Source: Thermosipho melanesiensis BI429 | GTDB taxonomy: Bacteria > Thermotogota > Thermotogae > Thermotogales > Fervidobacteriaceae | Length of the DNA stretch: 64,000 nt | NCBI RefSeq assembly: GCF_000016905.1 | Contig: NC_009616.1 | Location: forward strand, 682,001-746,000 | Direction: 5' to 3' | Shown here: one piece after another, positions 16,656 to 25,765 of the stretch | Layout: every line of letters begins with the position of its first letter | How positions within the stretch are numbered: the stretch's first letter is position 1 | The notes under the pieces: model-generated | Seen by the model: the letters and a program-made list of their open reading frames with translations, nothing else | Databases searched by the model: none | Told to the model about the DNA's origin: nothing | Program-made: the position numbers and the translations under genes

Positions 16656-19127
16656 TTATTTTACTGCAGTACTTATATTGTTATATAAACTTAGTATATT
16701 ATTTATGACAGGTATCCAATCAAGTGCACTTTTGAAAGGATCAGAAGGCACATAAACTATATCCCCAGGTTCGACAACTAAATCTTTTGTTTTATTTTTA
16801 ATTACATCGTTTAAATTTATCTTTATTGCTTTTCCGTTTAACCCTCCTTTATACAGATAAACGGAAGAAAGTGATGCGTTTTGATTGATATACCCCGCCT
16901 GTATTACCGCTTCTAAAACTGTTGTACCTTTATTCAGAGAAATTATTCCAGGTTTATTCACTTCTCCTAAAACATACGCTACATTTTGCGGAACATCCAA
17001 TATTTTTACAACATCTCCAGGTTTTATGATATATCCTAATGTCTTTTCCACATCTGATACATCAATCGAAATTTTAGTACCATCACTCAATACTTCCAAT
17101 TTTTTGTAATTTTTGTTAACATCAAAGTTTGTTATTAATTCAAACAAGCTAATTGGCTCATCTAAATAAAAGGTATTTGCTTTCCCGTCTTTATCCACTA
17201 CATAAACGTAATTTTTTCTGTCTCTTTCAAACAAAACCGTTGCACCGTTTTCCAAAGCTACATTTTCATTCCAATCTACAGTTTTTTTACCATCTTTTGT
17301 TAGAATCGTTATTTTCTTACTAATTCCCTTCTTTATACCTCCTAATTTTGCTATTAAAGTTTTTAGGTCAAAAGTTTCTCCTCTAGTAAATTTAATCAAA
17401 CTATATTTTCTTTCTTCGCCATCATAACCAAAAACATATACATGTCCTACTTCTCTACTTGTTACATAAACAAAATCTCCATCTTTTAATTCCATATTTT
17501 TCTTTCCTTCAAGAATATCTTCGACGTTTATTTTAGAAATTACTTTGTTATTTCTAATTACATATACAAAATCAGATATAAAATATAGTTTTGGACCTAA
17601 ATAAAATCCTCCTGATTTTCCAAAAAGTGTGATTAAATCACTTTTTTCTGTATAATTAAATGCAAATGTACCTTCTTTTTTTACATATCCCATAACGGTA
17701 ACATGAATAGGTTTCTTTAAAGTTATTCTTAAAATTGTTCCGCTATCAATATCTGTATCTTTTGTTACATCTAATTTCTTTCCATTTACTTCTACTCTTT
17801 CAATTCTTTTTAAATCTGAAATTCTTGCCCTTGAAAGAACTTTATAAAGTGTTATTTTTTCGTTAAATGGAAATTTCACATAACTTGAAAAATCACCTAC
17901 TATATATACCACATTTTCACCTAGGTATCTTATTACAACTGTTTCTCCTTTTTCTAATTCTCTGTCTGTTCTGCCAAACACTAAATCCTCTATTTTATAG
18001 CTTTTTCCGCTAACATAAACATCTAACATACTTTCTATATCATCAACTCCCAATTTTTTTATCAAATACGATAAAGTTCTAGGCTCTTTGGAAGTTAAAT
18101 TAACAACTCCTCCCTTATATCCCACGACATTAACCGTAAACGGAGCGTAAATAATATCTACAACATCTCCAGAATCCAATTTCAAATTTTCGTTACCTTT
18201 AATTGGTATCTTCTTGTTTCCATTTATAATCGCAAACCCATCATTTAAAATTTCTTGTTTATCAACATCAACCAGCACCTTAGCGACAAGCATTCCCAAC
18301 GTTTTAGGTTCATCTGGATAAAACTCTATTTTCATTCCATTTGAATACACGTAAAACTCTGAATGTGTTTTTATATTAACAATTGCTCCTCTCTTAAGTT
18401 GTATATCCTTTTCCAATATATCAGAAGAATACACTTTTGAAACATTATCTTCTACAATCTCTACTTCTTTTATATATCTTCTCTTTTCATCTAAAATACC
18501 TCCCGCTTTTGCAAGTAAAAGAGACAGAGTAATATTTTCTGCTTCTGAAAAAGAAAATTCTCCAGGATTTTTCACAGGTCCTGTAATGTATGCTACTTTA
18601 TCTTTTTGTATCGGAATATATATTATATCCCCTTCTTCTAACACCACATCTTCATCAAATTTTCCGTTATAGTAATCTTCAAGATTTACATAAAAAACTT
18701 TATTGTTTCTTTTTAACTTAATATTTGAAAAATCAAATGTTGTTTTTGTTGAGAGATTTAAAAATGAAACTAGTTTTGAAAGCGTCATGTTATTATCCAC
18801 AGAAATATCAAATGAAGTATTAATTGCTCCTTGTATATACACATACATAGGAGCATATTTGGAAATGTATACTGTAACTATTGGATCTTTAATAACTTTT
18901 TTTACATATTCCCTAATTATTTCTTCCAATTCCTTAGTAGTTTTTCCCTTTACATATATTTCTCCTGCAAAGGGATATGAAATTGTACCATCAACTGATA
19001 CAACTACTTGTAAGGACAATTCTGGTTGCCCAAAAACGTATATACTAACCTCATCGCCAGGTCTAAGTGTATAGGAAAATAAAAAGATACTGGCTGTAAC
19101 CATGAGCATAATCAAAAATTTCTTCAT
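16656..19127 (-). CDS. Large SLBB-domain polysaccharide export protein
   Basis: 823 aa with a signal peptide (MKKFLIMLMVTASIFLFSYT). The mature N-terminus is a poly_export (Wza D1) domain: LRPGDEVSIYVFGQPELS and VVSVDGTISYPFAGEIYVKG. It is followed by a long series of SLBB-like beta-grasp units with recurring endings such as LEEGDIIYIP, IKPGDVVKILDVP and VEPGDIVYVPSD. At about twice the length of Wza (about 380 aa) it carries more SLBB units than usual. No lipobox Cys is present, so anchoring differs from E. coli Wza. It lies directly upstream of the Wzz-type gene and likely forms the envelope conduit for the same glycan. ATG with GGAGGGTAAATT upstream. Confidence 0.88.
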   Translation of the reverse strand: MKKFLIMLMVTASIFLFSYTLRPGDEVSIYVFGQPELSLQVVVSVDGTISYPFAGEIYVKGKTTKELEEIIREYVKKVIKDPIVTVYISKYAPMYVYIQGAINTSFDISVDNNMTLSKLVSFLNLSTKTTFDFSNIKLKRNNKVFYVNLEDYYNGKFDEDVVLEEGDIIYIPIQKDKVAYITGPVKNPGEFSFSEAENITLSLLLAKAGGILDEKRRYIKEVEIVEDNVSKVYSSDILEKDIQLKRGAIVNIKTHSEFYVYSNGMKIEFYPDEPKTLGMLVAKVLVDVDKQEILNDGFAIINGNKKIPIKGNENLKLDSGDVVDIIYAPFTVNVVGYKGGVVNLTSKEPRTLSYLIKKLGVDDIESMLDVYVSGKSYKIEDLVFGRTDRELEKGETVVIRYLGENVVYIVGDFSSYVKFPFNEKITLYKVLSRARISDLKRIERVEVNGKKLDVTKDTDIDSGTILRITLKKPIHVTVMGYVKKEGTFAFNYTEKSDLITLFGKSGGFYLGPKLYFISDFVYVIRNNKVISKINVEDILEGKKNMELKDGDFVYVTSREVGHVYVFGYDGEERKYSLIKFTRGETFDLKTLIAKLGGIKKGISKKITILTKDGKKTVDWNENVALENGATVLFERDRKNYVYVVDKDGKANTFYLDEPISLFELITNFDVNKNYKKLEVLSDGTKISIDVSDVEKTLGYIIKPGDVVKILDVPQNVAYVLGEVNKPGIISLNKGTTVLEAVIQAGYINQNASLSSVYLYKGGLNGKAIKINLNDVIKNKTKDLVVEPGDIVYVPSDPFKSALDWIPVINNILSLYNNISTAVK

Positions 19128-19200
19128 AATTTACCCTCCTATTCTATTTTCAAGTATTATTTTAACATAAGTGATATAATTTTTTTAGGGGGTGGAGCAT

Positions 19201-20076
19201 TTGGATTTAGAAAAATTTAAAACAAAAAAGATATTGCACACAACACATAAAATGGCTGATTGCGATGGAATTGCATCAGTTTATTGGGGATTAAAGGTAT
19301 TTGGAGGAGAATATTATATACCATCTTGTGAATTAAGAAGTGCACATGGACTTAAAAATTTTCTAGACTTATCCGAAAAAACTCACATAAAAGAATGCGA
19401 TTACATATTCATTTATGACACGGATAAAAGTGAAGATATTGAAATCCCTTTTTCAAAACCATATGTAATCTTTGACCATCATCATAAAAGAGACGAAAAA
19501 TTCTTCGAAAATGCTATATTTAGTTACTCGATCACTTCAAGTGCCAATGTAATAAATTTATATAACTTATCTCAAGAAATGGGGATAGAATTAGATGAAA
19601 AAATGCTATTTTCATTTGCCATTGCACTTTACACAGATACTGGTATGTTCAGAACAGCAAGAAAAAATGAATTTTCATACTTTTCAAAATTTCTGGGCTC
19701 AAAAAAATTTGAAGATATATACGAAATAATATATCAAAAAAAGTTATCAAAAAATAGCTTTTTAAACGCCATAACAAATGCAAGATTTATTTCAAAAAAC
19801 AGTTTGGAAATATGCATAACTGAATTTAAAACCCATGATGAATTCTACGCTTTTATAGATGGATTGTTTAATGTGTTAAACCTAGACATACTAATTGCAA
19901 CATTACCCGAAGGTCTGCGAATACATATGAAAAAAAAGTACGTACAAAAAATTTATCACATTCTTTTCGTCCCTATTCAAAGGGCGTATAATATAAAAAG
20001 ATACCAAGGTATTTGGTTGGGTTTTTACAACTACAACATACTTCTAAATGCACTTGATAAATATAAAGGAGAGTGA
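19201..20076 (+). CDS. DHH-family phosphoesterase
   Basis: 291 aa. Metal-binding motifs of the DHH superfamily are in order: HKMADCDGIAS (His and two Asp), YIFIYDTD, and VIFDHHHKRDE, with ALYTDTGMF later giving a further metal-binding Asp. Members cleave phosphodiester bonds in oligonucleotides, cyclic dinucleotides or polyphosphate. The C-terminal part is not a clear DHHA1 domain, so the substrate is open. The TTG at 19201 is preferred since AGGGGGTGG lies six nt before it; an in-frame GTG at 19192 lies inside that ribosome site. An extended -10 TGATATAAT is at 19172-19180. The PHP phosphoesterase follows by four nt, so two phosphoesterases are coupled. Confidence 0.85.
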   Translation: MDLEKFKTKKILHTTHKMADCDGIASVYWGLKVFGGEYYIPSCELRSAHGLKNFLDLSEKTHIKECDYIFIYDTDKSEDIEIPFSKPYVIFDHHHKRDEKFFENAIFSYSITSSANVINLYNLSQEMGIELDEKMLFSFAIALYTDTGMFRTARKNEFSYFSKFLGSKKFEDIYEIIYQKKLSKNSFLNAITNARFISKNSLEICITEFKTHDEFYAFIDGLFNVLNLDILIATLPEGLRIHMKKKYVQKIYHILFVPIQRAYNIKRYQGIWLGFYNYNILLNALDKYKGE

Positions 20077-20080
20077 AAAA

Positions 20081-20884
20081 GTGTTAGTTGATTTCCACCT
20101 ACACACTACTGCATCAGACGGAACTTTTTCACCTGAAGATTTAATAAACCTTTTAAAAGAAAAAAACATAGAGTATTTTTCAATAACCGATCACGATACA
20201 GTTGATGGTATTAAAAATATAAGGGAAAAAAACTTTATCCCCGGTGTTGAGATTAGTGTGGAATATCCTTCAACACTGCATATACTAGGATACGGAATAG
20301 ATTTAAACAATAAAAAATTACTTGAAACCCTTGAAATGCTTAAACAATATCGATTAAACAGAAATAAATTAATAATTGAAAAAATGCAAAAGATGGGCTT
20401 TGATATTACGTTTGAAGAAGCTCTAAAAGAGGCAAACAGAACAATAATTGGAAGACCTCATTTTGCAAGTTTAATGGTTAAAAAAGGATATGTAAATAGT
20501 ATAAAAGAAGCATTTGAAAAATATCTAAAAAAAGGTAAACCGCTTTACGAGGATAAAAAAAGATTAAACATGGATAAAGCTATAAAATTGATAAAAGAGG
20601 CAAATGGTTTATCTTTTCTTGCACATCCGTATCAAACTACTACCAATAAAGACGAACTTGAAACATTAATTAAAAAATTAGTATCTTTAGGATTAGACGG
20701 GTTAGAAGTCTACTATTCAAAACATACGAAAGAAATGATAAGTACATACGAGAAAATTGCAAAAAAATTCAATCTCTTAAAAAGCGCAGGTTCTGACTTT
20801 CATGGAACAAATACCCCCGATATTCAACCTGGAATAAATATAGACAAAAAAGACATTAATGATTTTATCAAGATATTCTTTTAA
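20081..20884 (+). CDS. PHP-domain phosphoesterase
   Basis: 267 aa. The four PHP metal motifs are clear: VDFHLHTTASDGT, ITDHDTVDGI, PGVEISVEY, and FLAHPYQT with SAGSDFHGTN near the end. It matches the YciV/TrpH-like subgroup, whose studied members are 5'-3' exonucleases or nucleoside 3',5'-bisphosphate phosphatases. The GTG at 20081 was chosen because AAGGAGAG lies seven nt before it. It follows the DHH gene with four nt between stop and start, so a shared role in RNA or nucleotide-phosphate turnover is reasonable. Confidence 0.87.
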   Translation: MLVDFHLHTTASDGTFSPEDLINLLKEKNIEYFSITDHDTVDGIKNIREKNFIPGVEISVEYPSTLHILGYGIDLNNKKLLETLEMLKQYRLNRNKLIIEKMQKMGFDITFEEALKEANRTIIGRPHFASLMVKKGYVNSIKEAFEKYLKKGKPLYEDKKRLNMDKAIKLIKEANGLSFLAHPYQTTTNKDELETLIKKLVSLGLDGLEVYYSKHTKEMISTYEKIAKKFNLLKSAGSDFHGTNTPDIQPGINIDKKDINDFIKIFF

Positions 20885-20893
20885 AAATTAACA

Positions 20894-20922
20894 TTGAAAT
20901 TTTTAAAAATTTGTTATATAAT
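20894..20922 (+). promoter_or_regulatory. Promoter of the murE-mraY operon
   Basis: TTGAAA (20894-20899), 17 nt, TATAAT (20917-20922). Just downstream is a small inverted repeat CCCTTG-T-CAAGGG (20934-20946) that reaches into the murE ribosome site and could weakly mask it. Confidence 0.7.
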
Positions 20923-20957
20923 CTTTACAAAGACCCTTGTCAAGGGAGTGGTTTTTT

Positions 20958-22433
20958 TTGAAAATAAAGGAAATTTTAAAAGCTTTAAACTCAGTGATAT
21001 TGAAAGTTAATTGCGATGAAAACATGGAGTTTGACTACATTTCCTCAAATTCAAAAGATATAAAAGAAAATACGCTATTTATATGCAGAAAAGGATTCAA
21101 TTTTGATTCTCATAAAATAGTAGACGATGTGGCAAGAAATGGCGCGGAAATTTTTATTGTAGAAGAAGAGATTGAAGATTACCCTTATATACTAGTCGTC
21201 GATTCTAGAATAGCAGAATCTATAATTGCAGATGTTTTTTTTCAAAAACCTTATGAAAAACTAATAACCTTTGGCGTTACAGGCACAAATGGAAAAACAA
21301 CCAGTGTACATCTTTTTCACCACATAATGCATCAATTTGGTATTAAAGGAAGCATAAGTGGTACCGTATTGAATGATATAATGGGTGACAAATTTTATCA
21401 CCACAACACAACACCAAGTGCTATTGAAATTACCAAAAATATGTTTAAAACAGTCATAGAAGATGGTAAATATTATGCCATGGAAGTATCGTCACATGCA
21501 CTTTCGCAATACCGTGTAGAAAGCATTCGTTACGACATTGTAGGTATAACAAATATCACTAGGGATCATTTGGATTTTCACCAAACTTTTGAAAACTACA
21601 AAAGGGCAAAATTACATATTTTAAATCTTCTAAAACCAAATGGTATTGCTATTGTTAACCACGAATTAATACACGATATCCCAAAGAAAAACATACGAGT
21701 TGTAACCTTCGGTACAGATAACAATTCTGATTATGTTATCCATGAAATAATATCCAACTGGTCAGGAATTTTCTTTAAACTAAAAACGCCATTTGGTGAA
21801 AAAAAGGTTGTTTCCCAACTTTTAGGTGATTTTAATGCGTTTAACGTAACTTTGGTAATAGCCGCACTTGTAGAAATTGGTTATGATATTGATGATGTTA
21901 TTTCCGCTATCTCTACATTTAGAGGAGTAGATGGCAGGCTTGAAATTATCTCAGAAGCAAAAAAGCTGGGAATCGAAATAGTAATAGACTTTGCTCACAC
22001 ACCAGATGCTTTGGAAAAGGCTATTCTGTCCATTAGGAAACTTACAAAAGGAAGAATTATAACTGTATTTGGCGCAGGTGGTCAATCAGATGTGGGAAAA
22101 CGACCAATGATGGGAGAAATAGCATCGAAATATTCGGATATTTGTATAATTACAACTGATGATCCAAGGGGAGAAGATCCAGTAAAAATAATAAAAGACA
22201 TAGAGGAAGGTGTGGTCTCAGGAAGTTTAAGTTTATCAATAATTGATAGAAGAGAAGCCATTGATACTGCAATAACCCTCGCAAATAGAGGAGATATTAT
22301 TTTAATTGCAGGTAGAGGCCATGAACCATACCAGGTGTTTGATGAAAATTATAAAGTGCCATTTAAGGATAGAGATGTTGCAATAGATATCATCTACAAA
22401 AAAATTAACAAAGGAGAAAAAACATTCAAATGA
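20958..22433 (+). CDS. murE: UDP-N-acetylmuramoyl-tripeptide synthetase
   Basis: 491 aa. MurE adds the third residue to the peptidoglycan stem peptide using ATP. GVTGTNGKTTSVHLF is the P-loop, AMEVSSHALSQYRVE and GITNITRDHLDFHQTFENY are Mur ligase blocks, and FAHTPDALEKAI and IITTDDPRGEDPVKI are in the C-terminal domain. The amino-acid specificity motif reads DDPR, not the DNPR of meso-diaminopimelate enzymes. T. maritima MurE, which adds lysine, has the same DDPRGEDP motif as I recall, so lysine is the likely substrate. The TTG at 20958 follows GGGAGTGG by eight nt. An ATGA overlap links it to the next gene. Confidence 0.95.
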   Translation: MKIKEILKALNSVILKVNCDENMEFDYISSNSKDIKENTLFICRKGFNFDSHKIVDDVARNGAEIFIVEEEIEDYPYILVVDSRIAESIIADVFFQKPYEKLITFGVTGTNGKTTSVHLFHHIMHQFGIKGSISGTVLNDIMGDKFYHHNTTPSAIEITKNMFKTVIEDGKYYAMEVSSHALSQYRVESIRYDIVGITNITRDHLDFHQTFENYKRAKLHILNLLKPNGIAIVNHELIHDIPKKNIRVVTFGTDNNSDYVIHEIISNWSGIFFKLKTPFGEKKVVSQLLGDFNAFNVTLVIAALVEIGYDIDDVISAISTFRGVDGRLEIISEAKKLGIEIVIDFAHTPDALEKAILSIRKLTKGRIITVFGAGGQSDVGKRPMMGEIASKYSDICIITTDDPRGEDPVKIIKDIEEGVVSGSLSLSIIDRREAIDTAITLANRGDIILIAGRGHEPYQVFDENYKVPFKDRDVAIDIIYKKINKGEKTFK

Positions 22434-22777
22434 TATGCACAAAAAACATAAATATTGCTCTTCTAAAAAATTTTTTAGGCCTAGAACTTGAAACATTTCA
22501 AAAAGAAGATAAGATTTTCATAAAAGCACCTATCAGTTGTACTATAGAAAAAAACAACGAAATCATTAAAATACACTTAGATAAAGATTATATAATCTCC
22601 ATCAACGATGGAGATTATTATGTATTAGACTATAAATATTCAAAAAATTTTCATAGATATATTTTCTTTCTAAACGGAGAAAAAGGAATTTTCATATTCA
22701 AAAAACAACTTAAAAATGAAGAAGTATTACATTTTTTACTTTCCATTTTTTTTGTAGAAAAGATAATCAAGGAGTGA
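22430..22777 (+). CDS. Small unknown protein between murE and mraY
   Basis: 115 aa, no recognised domain, no signal peptide, basic and rich in Ile, Lys and Phe. It starts with an ATGA overlap on murE and its stop overlaps the upstream region of mraY, so it is translated within the peptidoglycan operon. MurF would be expected in this position in many dcw clusters, but the protein is far too short and lacks an ATP-binding motif. The sequence has beta-rich segments (IFIKAPISCTIEK, IKIHLDKDYIISI). Function unknown; a cell-wall accessory role is suggested by position alone. Confidence 0.65.
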   Translation: MICTKNINIALLKNFLGLELETFQKEDKIFIKAPISCTIEKNNEIIKIHLDKDYIISINDGDYYVLDYKYSKNFHRYIFFLNGEKGIFIFKKQLKNEEVLHFLLSIFFVEKIIKE

Positions 22778-23646
22778 TAACACTGTATTTACTTTCATTT
22801 TTCTCATCGGCCATTCTAACTTTCTTCTATATTAATTTTATGAGAAAGCTTAAATTGGGACAATACATAAGGGAAGAAGGTCCTGACCTTCACAACTATA
22901 AAACAGGGACTCCTACTGCAGGTGGTGTAGTCTTCATAATTGTTGCTTTGATATTTGGAATAAACAAAATGCAATTCCCTCTTGTGCTTTCCCTTTTGTT
23001 ATTTGGAGGAATTGGATTTTTAGATGATATATCAAGCATACTAAAAAAACAAGCTCTGGGTCTTAGAGCTTACCAAAAATTTTTCCTACAAATAATTTTT
23101 TCCATTTTAATAATATCATACTCAAATTCTTACACTATTTTTGGTACAAATGTCTCAAAAATAACGTATTATATATTTTGGACCTTCGTAATTACAGGTG
23201 CGTCAAATGCTGTTAATCTCACAGATGGTCTTGATGGACTTGCAGGTTGGGTATGGATAACATCTATACTTCCTCTTTCCATTTCTACAAAAGATTTTTC
23301 AACTTTTTTCCTAATTTCCTCTGTCCTTGCATTTTTACTTTTTAACACTAGACCAGCAAGCTTATTTATGGGTGATACTGGTTCACTTGCACTTGGAGCA
23401 TTCCTTTCAACATATGCTATGATCCATAGCGTGGAAACTCAGCTAATATTTTCATCAAGTATATTTATCGTGGAAACCTTAAGTGTAATTTTACAAGTAA
23501 TATCCTTTAAATTATTTAAAAAGAGAATATTCAAAATGTCACCTATTCATCATCATTTTGAGCTTCTTGGATGGAAAGAAGAAAAAATAGTAGGAGTTTT
23601 TTCTGCAATTAATCTAATCGTATCTTTATCTATTATAGGTTGGTGA
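22774..23646 (+). CDS. mraY: Phospho-N-acetylmuramoyl-pentapeptide transferase
   Basis: 290 aa, about ten membrane helices. MraY attaches the UDP-MurNAc-pentapeptide to undecaprenyl phosphate, forming lipid I. The defining motifs are present: KTGTPTAGGVVF, FLDDISSI, NAVNLTDGLDGLAG, FMGDTGSLALGA and the MraY-specific PIHHHFELLGWKE. It is shorter than E. coli MraY (360 aa). The start is uncertain: GTG at 22774 overlaps the previous stop but lies against the AAGGAG site; CTG at 22783 would be better spaced. A WecA-like relative follows five nt downstream. Confidence 0.95.
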   Translation: MITLYLLSFFSSAILTFFYINFMRKLKLGQYIREEGPDLHNYKTGTPTAGGVVFIIVALIFGINKMQFPLVLSLLLFGGIGFLDDISSILKKQALGLRAYQKFFLQIIFSILIISYSNSYTIFGTNVSKITYYIFWTFVITGASNAVNLTDGLDGLAGWVWITSILPLSISTKDFSTFFLISSVLAFLLFNTRPASLFMGDTGSLALGAFLSTYAMIHSVETQLIFSSSIFIVETLSVILQVISFKLFKKRIFKMSPIHHHFELLGWKEEKIVGVFSAINLIVSLSIIGW

Positions 23647-23650
23647 AAAG

Positions 23651-24487
23651 TTGAGAATAATAATCTACTTTTTGATAACTATACTAATTCTACTAATAGC
23701 CAAAAAATACAAAATATTACTTGACTATCCAAACAAAAGAAAAAACCATAACATTCCCACCCCTCAAATAGGTGGTGTTATTCTTTTTACAATACTTTCT
23801 ATATACTTTAATTTCCCCTTTCTCATCCTCTTGTCCCTTCTCATATTTGGCATCTTAGATGATATGTTTAAACTTTCATATAAACAAAAATTCACATTCG
23901 AAGTACTTATCGCGATTTATCTTGTATGGAAATATCCATTTACGTTATTTGGCTATAAAAATATATTTACAGATATTTTTGCTATATTCTGGGTTGTTGC
24001 ATTTTTTAATGGATTTAACATGATAGACGGATTTAACGGTCTTTCAACTGGTATTTCAATTATATATCTTTCTACTCTTAAAAATTACAACTTAGCTTTG
24101 GCTTATTTGCCTATTTTTATTTTTAATTTTTTCGGAAAGTTATTTATCGGTGAAAGTGGGGTTCTAATAACAAGTTATCTGCTATTATTATCTGCACTAA
24201 GGTTGGAAAGCGATATGGTTTTCTTAACAATATTCTTTGGGTATCCTTTTTACGAAGTAGTTGCAAGCTTTTTAAGAAGGACATTTTCGAAAGAAAATCC
24301 CTTTCTTGCCGACAGAAAACACCTTCATCATGTACTTTACCAAAAATTGCAAATGGCATTTCTTCCTATATCATATATAATTGCATATACCTTTACACTT
24401 TTTCCAAAAAGTTATATTAGCATCTTTTTTTATCTCTCAATTTCATTACCTTTATTTATCATACATTTAAAACTTGCAAAAAAATAA
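23651..24487 (+). CDS. WecA/TagO-like polyprenyl-phosphate sugar-1-phosphate transferase
   Basis: 278 aa, about ten membrane helices, in the same superfamily as MraY but without its HHHFE motif. It has PTPQIGGVILF, FGILDDMFKL, the catalytic block GFNMIDGFNGLS, GESGVLITS and DRKHLHHVLYQ (HIHH-like), which put it with WecA/TagO enzymes that transfer GlcNAc-1-P or a similar sugar-1-P to undecaprenyl phosphate. It starts with TTG seven nt after the mraY stop codon begins. A MraY and a WecA-like gene in tandem let peptidoglycan and a surface polymer draw on the same lipid carrier. It is convergent with the flagellar genes and no terminator is evident. Confidence 0.88.
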   Translation: MRIIIYFLITILILLIAKKYKILLDYPNKRKNHNIPTPQIGGVILFTILSIYFNFPFLILLSLLIFGILDDMFKLSYKQKFTFEVLIAIYLVWKYPFTLFGYKNIFTDIFAIFWVVAFFNGFNMIDGFNGLSTGISIIYLSTLKNYNLALAYLPIFIFNFFGKLFIGESGVLITSYLLLLSALRLESDMVFLTIFFGYPFYEVVASFLRRTFSKENPFLADRKHLHHVLYQKLQMAFLPISYIIAYTFTLFPKSYISIFFYLSISLPLFIIHLKLAKK

Positions 24488-24488
24488 A

Positions 24489-24755
24489 TTATTTTTTCTG
24501 GTAAACTTTCCCTCCTAAAGCTTTGTAAACACTATCGGTTAAATCTCTTAAATCTGATTTTACAGCGTTTTTTGAATACTCATAAAGTAAATTTTCTCTA
24601 AACCACTTTTCCCCAAAACTCTCTGGAATTAAAGATGATTTTGGAACGGTATCGTACATCTTTCTGAATATTTGAAAGAAAAAATTTGCAACAAATTCTT
24701 CTGAAACCTTTTTCAATTTATCAACTTTTATTTGATTTACAGATTCTACTTTCAC
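24489..24755 (-). CDS. FlgJ-like rod-binding protein (N-terminal domain only)
   Basis: 88 aa. The segment VANFFFQIFRKMYDTVPKSS and FRENLLYEYSKNAVKS resembles the rod-binding domain of FlgJ (the FExxFLxxMLKxM...YExML pattern). The peptidoglycan hydrolase half of FlgJ is absent, as in many bacteria where a separate enzyme does that job. It should act as the cap that assembles the flagellar rod. It is last in flgA-flgH-flgI-flgJ', ten nt after flgI. The GTG at 24753-24755 is chosen because GAGGTGG lies five nt upstream; an earlier GTG is inside the ribosome site. Confidence 0.78.
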   Translation of the reverse strand: MKVESVNQIKVDKLKKVSEEFVANFFFQIFRKMYDTVPKSSLIPESFGEKWFRENLLYEYSKNAVKSDLRDLTDSVYKALGGKVYQKK

Positions 24756-24765
24756 ACAAACCACC

Positions 24766-25755
24766 TCACATCACTTTTATTTCAGCGTATATAGCACCTG
24801 CTTTATGTAATTCTTGGATAATGCCTATTATGTCTTGAGGGGTTGCACCAAGGGCTTTTAAAGCGGAAATTAAATTCGATATTGTTGCTTCTTGGCCATC
24901 TATTTCTCCATTTTGTATATTAACCACAAAATTTCCATAACTTAGTGTAAAATCGGAAATTTTTATGTTTCCACCAAAAATAACCGTACCAGTTCTTTCG
25001 TTAATAACTACTTTTGCAGTTTGATCAGGAATTACTTCAAGTTCTTCAATAATAGACAAAAACGTTATTATATCATCAGAAAATGCATCTGGCACCTTTA
25101 CAACAATTGAAGCAGGATCCTTTGCTTTTGCAAGGTTTGTATCAAATTTTTGATTTATAGCCACAGCTACCCTTGCAGCAGTAGTTATATCAGGATGCTG
25201 AAGCAGTATTGTAATACTGTTTTCAGAAACTATATTAGAAGGTATTTCCCTTTCTATCAAAGCTCCGTTAGGAATATATCCTGTGGCTTTAAATCTACTT
25301 TGCAAATTTACAGATGATTTTACCTCCACTCCACCTATTGAAACAGGTCCTTGTGCCACTGCATATACATTACCATCTGCCCCATACAAAGGCGTTTGAA
25401 TTAAAACACCATTTTCAAGGCTTTTTGCACTCCCAAGTGATGCTACAACAACATCAAGTCTCATTCCCTCCTTGTAAAAAGGGGGGATATCTGCTATCAC
25501 CATAACAAGTGCAGTGTTATTAGATTTTATATCACTTTCTGAAATAGGAATTCCAAAGTTTTTAAACATATTAGCAAGCAGAGGGGAATTTAAAGTTCCA
25601 CCATCACCCGTTCCGTTTAAACCTACTACAACACCAACACCAAATAACTGATTGTCCCTTGCCCCTCTAAATTTTGCTATATCTTTTATCCTAACAACAG
25701 CAGTAAAAGAAAAGAATGCTACTAACAACAAAAGAACTATTACCTTCTTTTTCAC
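24766..25755 (-). CDS. flgI: Flagellar P-ring protein FlgI
   Basis: 329 aa with signal peptide (KKKVIVLLLLVAFFSFTAVV). FlgI forms the bushing around the rod in the peptidoglycan layer. RIKDIAKFRGARDNQLFGVG, GLNGTGDGGTL, SNNTALVMVIADIPPF, YGADGNVYAVAQGP and VVINERTGTVIFGGNIKI are diagnostic blocks. The GTG start at 25753-25755 follows GAGGTGAAAGC; an upstream in-frame ATG lacks a ribosome site. P-ring and L-ring genes together show that the flagellum crosses a cell wall and an outer envelope, as expected for a toga-bearing bacterium. Confidence 0.95.
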   Translation of the reverse strand: MKKKVIVLLLLVAFFSFTAVVRIKDIAKFRGARDNQLFGVGVVVGLNGTGDGGTLNSPLLANMFKNFGIPISESDIKSNNTALVMVIADIPPFYKEGMRLDVVVASLGSAKSLENGVLIQTPLYGADGNVYAVAQGPVSIGGVEVKSSVNLQSRFKATGYIPNGALIEREIPSNIVSENSITILLQHPDITTAARVAVAINQKFDTNLAKAKDPASIVVKVPDAFSDDIITFLSIIEELEVIPDQTAKVVINERTGTVIFGGNIKISDFTLSYGNFVVNIQNGEIDGQEATISNLISALKALGATPQDIIGIIQELHKAGAIYAEIKVM

Positions 25756-25765
25756 CGCTTTCACC

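Noticed and set aside
22430-22777. The 115-aa gene as a truncated murF
   Set aside because: No P-loop or Mur ligase block is present and the frame is intact with proper coupling on both sides.
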